The notes: generated by a model not told the origin, from the letters alone. A DNA stretch of 18,877 nt from Rhodoferax sp. (GCA_030833685.1 JAURGS010000021.1:1-18877), one strand, 5' to 3'; shown: positions 1-7,374, counted from the first letter of the stretch. Numbers and translations: made by a program.

Positions 1-169
1 GAACTGCAATCACCAGAGCAATGAGATGGTTCAAACCCCAAGAATCCGATAGCCAGACCCAAATGGAGATTGATGCGACGGCCAATGCGCCCAGGCCAAG
101 CGCTAGCGCAGTTTGCAAACCAGACGATGAGACTGGATAACGTACCGGTGGCGCCTGATCCCTGGACAT
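1..169 (-). CDS. Small membrane protein downstream of fabF (C-terminus outside window)
   Basis: Reading left from an ATG at 169 there is an open frame of 56 codons that runs off the window edge. Upstream in the same frame there is a stop at 212-214 and no other plausible start. The protein begins with a short polar stretch (MSRDQAPPVRYPVSSSG). Two hydrophobic segments follow, about residues 19-40 (rich in Ala, Leu, Val and Trp) and again from about 48, so it looks like a small integral membrane protein. I do not recognise the family. It starts 48 bp after the fabF stop on the same strand and is probably co-transcribed with fabF. In related genomes, as I recall, a short hypothetical gene and then a sigma-E (rpoE) block follow fabF, but nothing visible here confirms that. 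No strong Shine-Dalgarno is seen. Confidence 0.5.
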   Translation of the reverse strand, partial: MSRDQAPPVRYPVSSSGLQTALALGLGALAVASISIWVWLSDSWGLNHLIALVIAV

Positions 170-217
170 GGCGGCAACGCTAGAGCCTTTAGGACAGACA
201 AGTTCGAAGCGTTAGCG

Positions 218-1465
218 CTAAACGAATTTTTTGAAAATCAAGGACCCGTTAGTCCCACCGAATCCAAAGTTGTTTTTCAACGCCACGTCGATGCGCATGT
301 CTCGCGCTGTATTTGCGCAGTAATCAAGATCGCAGTCCGGATCTTGATTGAGCAGATTGATGGTTGGCGGCGAAACCTGGTGGTACAGGGCCAAAGCCGT
401 CACCACCGACTCGAGACCACCTGCGCCACCGAGCAAATGCCCCGTCATCGACTTGGTTGAATTCACCACAAGCTTGTGGGCATGGTCTCCAAGCGCAGCC
501 TTGATGGCGTTGCTTTCATTCACATCGCCCAGAGGCGTGGAAGTGCCATGCGCATTGACATAGTCCACATCGTCAGCATTAACACCGGCATTGGCCATCG
601 CAGTCATGATTGCACGTCGGGGTCCATCCATGTTGGGCGCTGTCATGTGTCCCGCATCGGCACTCATGCCAAAGCCAGCCAATTCAGCATAAATCTTGGC
701 CCCACGCGCGCGGGCATGCTCGTAGTCTTCCAGAACCAGGACGCCTGCCCCCTCGCCCAGAACAAAACCGTCTCTGTCCTTATCCCAAGGCCGCGATGCC
801 GCCGTTGGATCGTCGTTGCGTGTGCTCAGGGCACGCATGGCGGCAAAACCGCCTACACCCAGGGGCGACACAGAAGCCTCTGTCCCGCCTGCAACCACCA
901 CATCAGCATCACCGTATTCGATCATGCGAGCGGCTTGCCCGACGCAATGCAAGCCAGTCGTACACGCCGTGACGATGGAGATGTTGGGACCCTTGAAACC
1001 GTGGCGAATGGACACGTGCCCAGCGACCATATTGATAATGGTAGACGGCACAAAAAAAGGCGTTATGCGTCGCGCCCCGCGCTGAAGGAAGTCGCCATGC
1101 ACCTCTTCAATCATAGGCAGGCCACCAATCCCAGAGCCAATCACACAGGCAATGCGCGTCGCGCTCTCCTCGCTCAAAGCCTCCCCAGTGGGCAGGCCTG
1201 CATCCTGAATGGCCTCGGCGGCGGCGGCGATACCGTAGTGAATGAACGTATCCATGGTGCGCGCCTCTTTGGCACTCATGTACGTCTCTACATTAAAACC
1301 CTTGACCTCAGCTGCAATCTGGCAGCTGAACGTTGTTGCATCGAACTTGGTGATTCGCGCGACGCCGGATTGACCTGCCACCAGCGCGGCCCAGGTCGAG
1401 GCAACGTCATTTCCCAACGGACTAACACAGCCCAGCCCAGTTACTACCACGCGTCGACGAGCCAT
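218..1465 (-). CDS. fabF: Beta-ketoacyl-ACP synthase II (KAS II)
   Basis: This cytoplasmic condensing enzyme extends acyl-ACP with malonyl-ACP in type II fatty acid synthesis; in the family it is the enzyme for later elongation and cis-unsaturated chains. The 415 residues match the usual length. The N-terminus reads MARRRVVVTGLGCVSPLG, as expected for FabF. The catalytic triad is visible: Cys168 in VTACTTG, His306 in NAHGTSTPLGD and His343 in TGHLLGGAGG, with the conserved Lys338 in STKS just before. The GFGGTN loop near residues 401-406 carries the gating Phe. It is the last fab gene of the cluster, 135 bp after acpP, with a non-coding spacer that can fold. The Shine-Dalgarno is weak (AAAGA). 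The enzyme appears intact. Identification as FabF rather than FabB rests on length and on position after acpP. Confidence 0.97.
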   Translation of the reverse strand: MARRRVVVTGLGCVSPLGNDVASTWAALVAGQSGVARITKFDATTFSCQIAAEVKGFNVETYMSAKEARTMDTFIHYGIAAAAEAIQDAGLPTGEALSEESATRIACVIGSGIGGLPMIEEVHGDFLQRGARRITPFFVPSTIINMVAGHVSIRHGFKGPNISIVTACTTGLHCVGQAARMIEYGDADVVVAGGTEASVSPLGVGGFAAMRALSTRNDDPTAASRPWDKDRDGFVLGEGAGVLVLEDYEHARARGAKIYAELAGFGMSADAGHMTAPNMDGPRRAIMTAMANAGVNADDVDYVNAHGTSTPLGDVNESNAIKAALGDHAHKLVVNSTKSMTGHLLGGAGGLESVVTALALYHQVSPPTINLLNQDPDCDLDYCANTARDMRIDVALKNNFGFGGTNGSLIFKKFV

Positions 1466-1600
1466 GATGTCTTTAAGTTAAAGGGGAATGAACAAGGCAG
1501 TCTTTCGATCCTCGACCTACGCCTCAGGGTGCAGTGCTTAATCAATGCTGCAAGAGCCAAAGCTGGCCCTCAAACCCCTGAGCGCGTAACTTGCGCCGCC
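1466..1600 (-). other. acpP-fabF spacer with three complementary half-sites
   Basis: In the mRNA sense this spacer carries CCTGAG at 1605-1600 (overlapping the acpP stop), its complement CTCAGGG at 1582-1576, and CCCTGAG again at 1529-1523. The middle element can pair with either neighbour, over 6 or 7 bp. Between the middle and the last copy lies a further TGCAG/CTGCA stem (1552-1548 with 1534-1530). There is no U-tract, so this is not a standard intrinsic terminator. It could stabilise acpP mRNA ends or modulate read-through into fabF; that is inference. Confidence 0.35.
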
Positions 1601-1840
1601 TCAGGCTTTCTGATGGGACTTGGCGTAATCGATGGCGTTTTGAACAGTGGTGATTTTCTCGGCATCCTCATCCGGAATTTCAATGCCGAACTCATCCTCC
1701 AGCGCCATGACCAGCTCAACCGTGTCCAGGGAGTCAGCACCCAGATCAGCCACAAAGGCCTTCTCGTTCGTGACTTGGGACTCTTCCACACCCAGTTGCT
1801 CCGCAATGATCTTTTTAACGCGTTCTTCGATGTCGCTCAT
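1601..1840 (-). CDS. acpP: Acyl carrier protein
   Basis: This 79-residue acidic protein carries growing acyl chains on a phosphopantetheine arm for fatty acid, phospholipid and other acyl pathways in the cytoplasm. The modification motif is intact: Ser37 in GADSLDTVELVMALE. The N-terminus MSDIEERVKKIIAEQLGV is very close to E. coli AcpP. The open frame extends upstream to 1951, but the ATG at 1840 is chosen because it gives the family N-terminus and has a good Shine-Dalgarno (GAGGG, 1850-1846). That SD can form a small CCCT/AGGG hairpin (1857-1847). It lies 138 bp after the fabG stop. This spacer may hold an acpP promoter, since acpP is usually made in excess. A TAAAAT box is present at 1881-1876, but I see no convincing -35. 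Confidence 0.98.
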   Translation of the reverse strand: MSDIEERVKKIIAEQLGVEESQVTNEKAFVADLGADSLDTVELVMALEDEFGIEIPDEDAEKITTVQNAIDYAKSHQKA

Positions 1841-1978
1841 AGGTTCCCTCAAAGGGTTGTTGTAAATGAATTCAAATTTTAGCCGAGCCCTCGAGCCGAC
1901 CCGTTTTTTGCCAAGCAGACGCCAGACGAACCAGTTTTTAACACAGGGCAATCCAACGACCCATGTTGCGTCGCACCA

Positions 1979-2728
1979 TCAGGCCATGAACATCCCACCG
2001 TTCACGTGCAACTCCTGTCCTGTCACGTAAGCGGCCTGAGGCGATGCCAAGTACGCCACTGCATGCGCAACGTCCGATGGACGACCGAGCTGCCCAAGCG
2101 GAATTTGCGCTACCAGCGCCAACTGCTGTTCTTCTGACAACTGCGCCGTCATATCAGTGGCTATAAAACCAGGCGCCACACAGTTAACAGTGATGTTTCT
2201 AGAGCCAAGTTCTCGCGCCAGAGCCCGTGTCATCCCAGCAACCCCCGCTTTGGCGGCAGCGTAATTGGCCTGGCCAGCGTTGCCCGAAGCGCCCACCACC
2301 GACGTGATATTGATGATGCGGCCATAGCGCTGTTTCATCATGATGCGCATCACAGCACGGCTCATCGCGAAAACCGCTTTGAGGTTGGTGCTCAGCACCG
2401 CATCCCACTCCTCGTCTTTCATGCGCATCGCCAAGTTATCGCGGGTAATGCCAGCGTTATTCACCAGCACATGCAAACCGCCATGGGACTTGACCAGCAG
2501 ATCCACCGTAGCTTGCGCTGCAGTCGCGTCGTTGACATCCAGAACAATACCCTCACAACCGGGGTAAGTCTGCAAGGATTGCGCCACTGACTGGGCCCCA
2601 GCTGGCGTAGTTGCCGTTCCGACAACTTTCAGGCCGCGTTGGGCCAACTCCAGAGCAATAGCTGCCCCGATACCTCTTGAGGCACCTGTGACCAGCGCAA
2701 TCTGACCTTCAAAAACTGGGTAACTCAT
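1979..2728 (-). CDS. fabG: 3-oxoacyl-ACP reductase
   Basis: NADPH-dependent reduction of 3-oxoacyl-ACP to 3-hydroxyacyl-ACP, the first reductive step of each elongation cycle. The protein is a 249-residue classical short-chain dehydrogenase. The cofactor-binding motif TGASRGIG is at 14-21 and the NNAG motif at 90-93. The catalytic tetrad is Asn115, Ser143, Tyr156 and Lys160 (YAAAK). The C-terminal pattern VTGQELHVNGGMFM is typical of FabG. Its ATG overlaps the fabD stop by 4 bp (ATGA, 2728-2725), which suggests translational coupling. No defect is seen. Many SDR paralogues resemble FabG, but the placement between fabD and acpP settles the assignment. Confidence 0.97.
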   Translation of the reverse strand: MSYPVFEGQIALVTGASRGIGAAIALELAQRGLKVVGTATTPAGAQSVAQSLQTYPGCEGIVLDVNDATAAQATVDLLVKSHGGLHVLVNNAGITRDNLAMRMKDEEWDAVLSTNLKAVFAMSRAVMRIMMKQRYGRIINITSVVGASGNAGQANYAAAKAGVAGMTRALARELGSRNITVNCVAPGFIATDMTAQLSEEQQLALVAQIPLGQLGRPSDVAHAVAYLASPQAAYVTGQELHVNGGMFMA

Positions 2729-3684
2729 TTCACCTCTCCGCCAGACAGAACCGAGCGAGCCTCGCCCAGACTCAAAGGATCAAAAACCGCCAAACCGGTC
2801 AGCGCTGGATCGATGCGCTTGCACAGTCCCGACAAGACCTTGCCAGGGCCGCACTCGACCACGTATTTGGAGCCTTTTGTCACAAAAGTCTGAATGGTCT
2901 CAACCCAGCGCACAGGACCGAAGGCTTGCCTGTACAGCGCGTCACGAATACGCTCTGCATCCGTCTCGACCGCCACGTCAACGTTATTCACCAGGGGAAT
3001 TTCGGGCGAACGCAGTTCAACCTGAGCCAGCTTCTCACGCAGCTTCCATGCCGCTGGGCGCATCAGGCTGGAATGAAACGGTGCCGAAACCGGCAGGGGC
3101 AACGCACGCTTGGCGCCCTGGGCCTTGACTTGTACGCATGCAGCCTCAACAGCAGCCTTGGTCCCGGCAATGACGGTTTGCATGGGGTCATTCAAGTTGA
3201 CTGCCTCGACCACGTGTTCGGCACCCATCGACGCGCTGACCTCGGCACAGACCCGGTGCACGCTGGGCGCGTCCAGGCCCAGAACCGCTGCCATGGCGCC
3301 ATGCCCCACCGGCACCGCTTCTTGCATGGCTTGCGCCCTGTATCGAACCAAGGGGGCGGCCTGCGACAAAGTCATGACACCTGCGGCAACCAGCGCCGAG
3401 TACTCCCCCAAGGAGTGCCCAGCAACCATCATGGGCGTCAGGCCAGTCTCGGCCATCCAAACTCGATACGCCGCAACACCAGCAACCAGCATCACGGGCT
3501 GGGTATTGGTCGTCAGCGCAAGCTCCTCTTTGGAGCCACTGGCAATCAGCGCGCCAATGTCCTGCGCCAACGCATCTGAGGCCTCGCGAACAACCTCGCG
3601 AACGGCGGGGTGATCGCCCCAGGCATCCAACATACCGACAGACTGCGACCCCTGACCTGGAAAAACGATTGAAAACTGCTGCAT
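2725..3684 (-). CDS. fabD: Malonyl-CoA:ACP transacylase
   Basis: This enzyme transfers malonyl from CoA to ACP and so supplies the two-carbon donor for elongation. With the ATG at 3684 the protein has 319 residues. The oxyanion-hole motif GQGSQ lies at 10-14, the nucleophile Ser91 sits in GHSLGEYSA, Arg116 is the likely malonate-carboxylate ligand, and His204 in PFHSS is the catalytic base. The open frame extends to a TTG at 3699 and a GTG at 3687. I prefer the ATG because MQQFSIVFPGQGSQ matches the family start and a G-rich run just upstream (GGGGG) can act as the SD. It lies 55 bp after the fabH stop and its stop overlaps the fabG start. Confidence 0.96.
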   Translation of the reverse strand: MQQFSIVFPGQGSQSVGMLDAWGDHPAVREVVREASDALAQDIGALIASGSKEELALTTNTQPVMLVAGVAAYRVWMAETGLTPMMVAGHSLGEYSALVAAGVMTLSQAAPLVRYRAQAMQEAVPVGHGAMAAVLGLDAPSVHRVCAEVSASMGAEHVVEAVNLNDPMQTVIAGTKAAVEAACVQVKAQGAKRALPLPVSAPFHSSLMRPAAWKLREKLAQVELRSPEIPLVNNVDVAVETDAERIRDALYRQAFGPVRWVETIQTFVTKGSKYVVECGPGKVLSGLCKRIDPALTGLAVFDPLSLGEARSVLSGGEVK

Positions 3685-3739
3685 CACGACCCCCGGCAAT
3701 CAACTGACATCGCCCGACGGAGCCGAGCGACCTCTCGCA

Positions 3740-4717
3740 TTAAAACTTCAAAAGCACGGCGCCCCAGGCGAAGCCGCCGCCCACAGCCTCGAGCAAAACG
3801 AGTTGGTCTTTTTTCACGCTACCCGCTCGAACTGCCGCATCGAGTGCCAGCGGTACAGATGCCGCTGAGGTGTTGCCATGCTGGTCCACCGTGACGACCA
3901 CCTTCTCCACTGGCACTTTGAGCTTGCGCGCTGCGCTTTGCATGATACGAATATTGGCTTGATGCGGAATCATCCAATCCACATCTTCTCCGGTTTTACC
4001 CGCCTTACTCAGTACAGCGCGAGCCGCTTCGTCGAGAACACCCACTGCGAGCTTAAAAACAGCCTGCCCATCCATGCGCAACAGCGGATCGCCCATGATG
4101 CCGCCGCCGCTGACATGGCCGGGCACACACAGAATGCCAGTGTGGCTGCCATCCGCGTGCAAATCGCAGGCCAGAATGCCCGGGGTTTCGCTGGCAATAA
4201 GCACCACAGCACCTGCACCATCGCCAAACAGAACACAGGTGGTACGGTCCTGAAAATCAAGCAACCGTGAGAAAACCTCGGCGCCAACCACCAGCGCTTT
4301 CGAAGCAGACCCGGCGCGAATCATGGCATCAGCCACCGTCAGGGCATAAATAAAACCGCTGCAAACCGCTTGCACATCAAACGCGGCACAACCGGGCGCA
4401 TTCAATTTGCCTTGCAAAATACAAGCCGTCGACGGAAAAACCATATCGGGTGTCGATGTCGCGACGATGATCAAGTCCAGATCAGCTGCCGCGATGCCTG
4501 CAGCCTGCAAAGCATTTTGGGCCGCGTTCAGCGCCAAATCGCTGCTGAAAGAGCCGTCCTCGGCGAAATGCCGAGCCTTGATGCCAGTTCGCTCCACGAT
4601 CCAGTCGTCACTGGTCTGCACACCACGCTCACCCAGATCTTTGACCAGCTGCGCGTTGGTGATGCGTCGGGGTGGCAAATAACTGCCTGTTCCAGCAATT
4701 CTTGAATATCTACTCAT
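3740..4717 (-). CDS. fabH: Beta-ketoacyl-ACP synthase III (KAS III)
   Basis: This enzyme starts fatty acid synthesis by condensing acetyl-CoA with malonyl-ACP. The protein has 325 residues. The catalytic triad is Cys119 (QAVCSGF), His252 (IPHQANIRI) and Asn282 (HGNTSAAS). The N-terminal RIAGTGSYLPPRR and C-terminal GGGFAWGAVLLKF segments are characteristic of FabH. It starts 8 bp after the plsX stop and precedes fabD, the conserved plsX-fabH-fabD-fabG order. The Shine-Dalgarno is weak, so expression may lean on translation of plsX. No anomaly is seen. Confidence 0.97.
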   Translation of the reverse strand: MSRYSRIAGTGSYLPPRRITNAQLVKDLGERGVQTSDDWIVERTGIKARHFAEDGSFSSDLALNAAQNALQAAGIAAADLDLIIVATSTPDMVFPSTACILQGKLNAPGCAAFDVQAVCSGFIYALTVADAMIRAGSASKALVVGAEVFSRLLDFQDRTTCVLFGDGAGAVVLIASETPGILACDLHADGSHTGILCVPGHVSGGGIMGDPLLRMDGQAVFKLAVGVLDEAARAVLSKAGKTGEDVDWMIPHQANIRIMQSAARKLKVPVEKVVVTVDQHGNTSAASVPLALDAAVRAGSVKKDQLVLLEAVGGGFAWGAVLLKF

Positions 4718-4725
4718 TAACCAGC

Positions 4726-5775
4726 TCAGGATTTCTCGCTCGCAACGACTGCTGCCTGCTCAGCAGGGCTGTGTAACAGCGGCGCAGCACGCGAGAGCTG
4801 TTGTCGAATTTTGTCTAACAAGTCGTTATGGGCCGCATCATAAGCGCGCGACAGCGCGTAAGAAAAACCAATCGCATCAGCGGAACCATGGCTCTTAAAA
4901 GCCAGGCCGCGAAGCCCCAACAAAGCCCCGCCGTTGTACACGCGATGATCCATTCTTTTCCTCAAGGCAGCGATAACGGGATAGGCCAACAGCGCGGAGA
5001 TCTTGGTCAAGGGGTTACGAGAAAACTCTTTCTTCAAAAACCCAATAATCATGCCAGCCAGTCCTTCGCTGGCTTTGAGGGTAACGTTCCCAACAAAGCC
5101 GTCGCAGACGACCAAATCTGTGGTGCCTTTAAATATGTCGTTGCCTTCAACGTTACCGAAAAAGTTAACGCTGCCAGCGGCATGCGCCGCACGCAATAAC
5201 TCTCCAGTCTGCTTAATCACTTCGTTGCCTTTGATCGCTTCCTCGCCGATATTGAGCAGGCCAACACTGGGACTATCCCCTCCCCCCAAAGCAGAAACCA
5301 ACGCAGCACCCATGACAGCAAACTGCAGCAAGTTCTCGGCGCTGCAGTCCACATTGGCACCCATATCCAGAAGCGTGGTTCCCCGCCCTTTGGCGTTCGG
5401 AATTTGTGCGGCAATCGCCGGGCGGTCGATACCATCAAGGGTCTTGAGCACATAGCGCGCGATTGCCATTAAGGCCGCCGTATTACCGGCGGAGACAACA
5501 GCCTGCGCGGCGCCACTTTTAACCAGTTCGATCGCCACACGCATTGACGAGTCTTTTTTGCGGCGCAGCGCAACTTCCAGCGCATCGTCCATATTCACGA
5601 CTTCACTGGCGGGTACAAGCTCAGCCCGCGGGTGCGAAAAGCTCTTCAGCCGATCTGGCAGCCCAACCAGGAGGAGTCGGGCCTCAGGGTGCTGGGCCAA
5701 AAAACGCTCACAAGCCGGCAGTGTGACGGATGGACCGTGGTCACCACCCATGCAGTCAACAGCAACGGTGATCAT
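4726..5775 (-). CDS. plsX: Phosphate acyltransferase
   Basis: PlsX converts acyl-ACP to acyl-phosphate, the donor for PlsY in making lysophosphatidic acid, so it links fatty acid and phospholipid synthesis. It is a peripheral membrane enzyme. With the ATG at 5775 it has 349 residues and begins MITVAVDCMGGDHGP, the family signature. Other family patterns are VVSAGNTAALMA, LLDMGANVDC, LNIGEEAIKGN and VVCDGFVGNVTLK. An in-frame TTG at 5823 would add 16 residues but lies on the T-tract of the preceding terminator, so it is unlikely. The short C-terminal tail after about residue 325 is Ala-rich and variable. The gene follows rpmF, but a strong terminator lies in between (5821-5865), so it needs read-through or its own promoter. 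I could not identify a promoter in the 46 bp left. Confidence 0.96.
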   Translation of the reverse strand: MITVAVDCMGGDHGPSVTLPACERFLAQHPEARLLLVGLPDRLKSFSHPRAELVPASEVVNMDDALEVALRRKKDSSMRVAIELVKSGAAQAVVSAGNTAALMAIARYVLKTLDGIDRPAIAAQIPNAKGRGTTLLDMGANVDCSAENLLQFAVMGAALVSALGGGDSPSVGLLNIGEEAIKGNEVIKQTGELLRAAHAAGSVNFFGNVEGNDIFKGTTDLVVCDGFVGNVTLKASEGLAGMIIGFLKKEFSRNPLTKISALLAYPVIAALRKRMDHRVYNGGALLGLRGLAFKSHGSADAIGFSYALSRAYDAAHNDLLDKIRQQLSRAAPLLHSPAEQAAVVASEKS

Positions 5776-5820
5776 GCTCAACTCAAATCCAGCCACGCCA
5801 AAGTGACTCGTCAGTTGCGA

Positions 5821-5865
5821 CAAAAATAAAAAGGCCCGAAGCTACTGGGAGGTAGCGCCGGGCCT
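5821..5865 (-). terminator. Intrinsic terminator after rpmF
   Basis: In the minus-strand sense an AGGCCCG arm (5865-5859) pairs with CGGGCCT (5838-5832). Inside it GCTAC (5856-5852) pairs with GTAGC (5845-5841), leaving a short loop. The sequence TTTTTATTTTTG follows immediately. Together these make a strong rho-independent terminator for minus-strand transcription. The other side has no T-tract, so it acts in one direction only. It lies 19 bp after the rpmF stop. Confidence 0.85.
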
Positions 5866-5883
5866 CAGCGATCAACCGGGGAT

Positions 5884-6066
5884 TCAGGCTTCGGATTTGG
5901 TCTTGGTCACTTTGCGGCCACGATAAAACCCGGTGGGACTGATGTGATGACGCAAATGGACCTCGCCAGTCGTGGGCTCCAATGCGATGCCGGGCACGCC
6001 CAACGCGTTGTGAGACCGATGCATGCCGCGCTTGGAAGGCGACTTTTTATTCTGTTGGACAGCCAT
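5884..6066 (-). CDS. rpmF: 50S ribosomal protein L32
   Basis: The protein is 60 residues, small and very basic. It starts MAVQQNKKSPSKRGMHRSH, with LRHHISPTGFYRGRKV near the C-terminus, diagnostic of bL32. It has no cysteines, so it is the zinc-independent form, as in E. coli. The ATG has an excellent Shine-Dalgarno, AAGGAG at 6077-6072. Upstream lies a 142-bp gap after yceD with a TATAAT box and a long inverted repeat. Downstream is a strong terminator. The flanking signals suggest that L32 can be expressed as its own short transcript. Confidence 0.97.
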   Translation of the reverse strand: MAVQQNKKSPSKRGMHRSHNALGVPGIALEPTTGEVHLRHHISPTGFYRGRKVTKTKSEA

Positions 6067-6084
6067 GGTGGCTCCTTGAATTTA

Positions 6085-6164
6085 AATACCGGGCGGCGGT
6101 TTTGCTCGCCACTCAGTTTGAAACAGTGAGAACCCGCAGCCCCGCCGCGGACAAGCCCGGTATT
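6085..6164 (-). promoter_or_regulatory. rpmF leader with 10-bp inverted repeat
   Basis: AATACCGGGC at 6164-6155 and GCCCGGTATT at 6094-6085 are perfect reverse complements, 60 bp apart, directly upstream of the rpmF Shine-Dalgarno. Inside, GGCGG can pair with CCGCC next to the second arm, and CTCA.GTT can pair with AAC.TGAG around the centre, so a long nested stem is possible. The outer arm overlaps the TATAAT box at 6167-6162. Only transcripts starting further upstream, for example from yceD, would carry both arms complete. Confidence 0.5.
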
Positions 6165-6167
6165 ATA
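6162..6167 (-). promoter_or_regulatory. Candidate -10 box for rpmF
   Basis: A perfect TATAAT in the minus-strand sense lies 95 bp upstream of the rpmF ATG, inside the yceD-rpmF gap. At 17-bp spacing the -35 is CAGTCC, a poor match, so a sigma-70 start here is plausible but unproven. A start about 7 nt downstream would give a leader of roughly 90 nt. Confidence 0.45.
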
Positions 6168-6208
6168 GCTCAAGCCTGCGATATGGACTGCCCAGCCAAG
6201 ATCAACAA

Positions 6209-6754
6209 TCAGTGGGGTTTGCCCTGTTTCAATCCCTGCAGTGCAGCAAAGGGGCTTTGACGTTCTGGTTCCTGTACAAAATCAGCGTCAGCCACAGAAA
6301 GCGGCACCGGGTGAGGACATTGCTCGTGCCTGGGCAACAGCGGCAAATCCAAGATGACCTCATCCTCAATCAGCTGGGCCAGATCGAATTGCCGGCTGGA
6401 AACCAGCAAATCCTCGGCGCTGGCATCGTCCTGCTCTTGCGCAAGCGCTTCACTGGCCACAAAACGGAACTCACGGTTGACGTCCACAGGTGCGTGCATT
6501 TCACCCAAACAACGCTGACAGATGAGCGGAAGTCGCCCATGGATGGACAATCGCAGCCAAGCCTGAGACGGCATCTCGGCTGAACTGCGCAGACTGAACT
6601 CTGCCAACCAAACCAATTTAAGATTCTGCGCCTGCGCACCAAACTGATCCGCCAATCGAACAAAGGAACTGAGCGAGGTTTCGCCTTGCAGGCGGTCGGC
6701 ACCCTCGGCGACGCGACGCACATCCAACACCGGCGGAAAATCATGTGTTGCCAT
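6209..6754 (-). CDS. yceD: YceD/DUF177 family protein, large-subunit rRNA accumulation
   Basis: The protein has 181 residues. Family features are the N-terminal LDVRRVAEGADRLQGE, the CQRC pair (Cys79, Cys82) in LPLICQRCLGEM, the acidic patch FDLAQLIEDEVILDLPLLPRH, a third cysteine (Cys146) in HEQC, and a C-terminal SPFAALQGLK. YceD is needed for normal accumulation of 23S rRNA in E. coli and plants, and its gene almost always precedes rpmF, as here. The cysteines suggest metal binding, but this is not shown. The start at 6754 gives the usual N-terminus; its SD (AAGG) sits very close. Its start codon is only 26 bp from the divergent yceF start, so its promoter must lie mostly inside yceF. Confidence 0.9.
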   Translation of the reverse strand: MATHDFPPVLDVRRVAEGADRLQGETSLSSFVRLADQFGAQAQNLKLVWLAEFSLRSSAEMPSQAWLRLSIHGRLPLICQRCLGEMHAPVDVNREFRFVASEALAQEQDDASAEDLLVSSRQFDLAQLIEDEVILDLPLLPRHEQCPHPVPLSVADADFVQEPERQSPFAALQGLKQGKPH

Positions 6755-6780
6755 GCCTTGCAGTGTAAGAGAATCGCGTC

Positions 6781-7374
6781 ATGACAGCCACCCACACAAC
6801 CCGGTTGATTCTGGCCTCAACGTCCAAGTACCGACGCGAACTGCTTGAGCGTCTGCGCGTCCCTTTCACCGCGGTGCCCCCATTGGTAGATGAGACGCCA
6901 ATGCCCGGTGAAAAGCCGGCCGCCCTGGCCTGCCGCCTGGCCCTGGCCAAGGCCAATGCGGTGGCGCAGGCCTACCCAACGGCAATCGTGATCGGATCGG
7001 ATCAGGTCGCCGATTTGGATGGAGAGGCCTTGGGTAAACCCGGCACGTTTGAGCGCGCGCAGGTGCAACTCGCCCGTATGAGTGGCAAGTCTGTGATCTT
7101 TCACACAGCGTTGGCTGTTGTCTGCGCCCACAAACGCTTTGAACGCACTGACCTTGCCGAAGTGAACGTGGTTTTTCGGGTGCTGACTGGTGCGCAAATT
7201 GACGCCTATCTTCATGCCGAGCAACCTTTCGACTGCGCGGGCAGTGCAAAAAGTGAAGGATTGGGAATCGCTTTGCTGGACCGCATTGATAGCGATGATC
7301 CAACGGCGCTGATTGGTCTGCCACTGATTCGCACCAGCAAATTACTGGAAGAAGCGGGATTGAAACTCTTATGA
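6781..7374 (+). CDS. yceF: Maf-like nucleotide pyrophosphatase, YceF type
   Basis: Maf proteins hydrolyse non-canonical or surplus nucleoside triphosphates to monophosphates. The YceF subgroup prefers 7-methyl-GTP, while YhdE prefers dTTP and UTP. The 197-residue protein has the N-terminal LILASTSKYRRELL motif (Ser13, Arg18, Arg19), DETP at 38-41, GSDQVADLDG with Asp74, and Lys86 in GKPGT. The GSAKSEGLGIAL segment (154-165) is the YceF pattern rather than the YhdE one. Placement beside yceD and rpmF also favours YceF. Its stop overlaps the start of the next gene by 4 bp (ATGA). The start is fixed by the motif near the N-terminus; no good SD is visible. Confidence 0.9.
   Translation: MTATHTTRLILASTSKYRRELLERLRVPFTAVPPLVDETPMPGEKPAALACRLALAKANAVAQAYPTAIVIGSDQVADLDGEALGKPGTFERAQVQLARMSGKSVIFHTALAVVCAHKRFERTDLAEVNVVFRVLTGAQIDAYLHAEQPFDCAGSAKSEGLGIALLDRIDSDDPTALIGLPLIRTSKLLEEAGLKLL

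Noticed and set aside
1876..1881. TAAAAT as an acpP promoter -10 (minus strand)
   Set aside because: At 16-18 bp spacing there is no -35 resembling TTGACA; the nearest TTGGCA is 27 bp away, too far. Mentioned only within the acpP entry.
476..1882. 468-codon open frame on the plus strand across fabF and acpP
   Set aside because: It is antisense to two genes with intact active sites, spans their spacer, and has a composition (many His, Arg, Cys) typical of a shadow frame.
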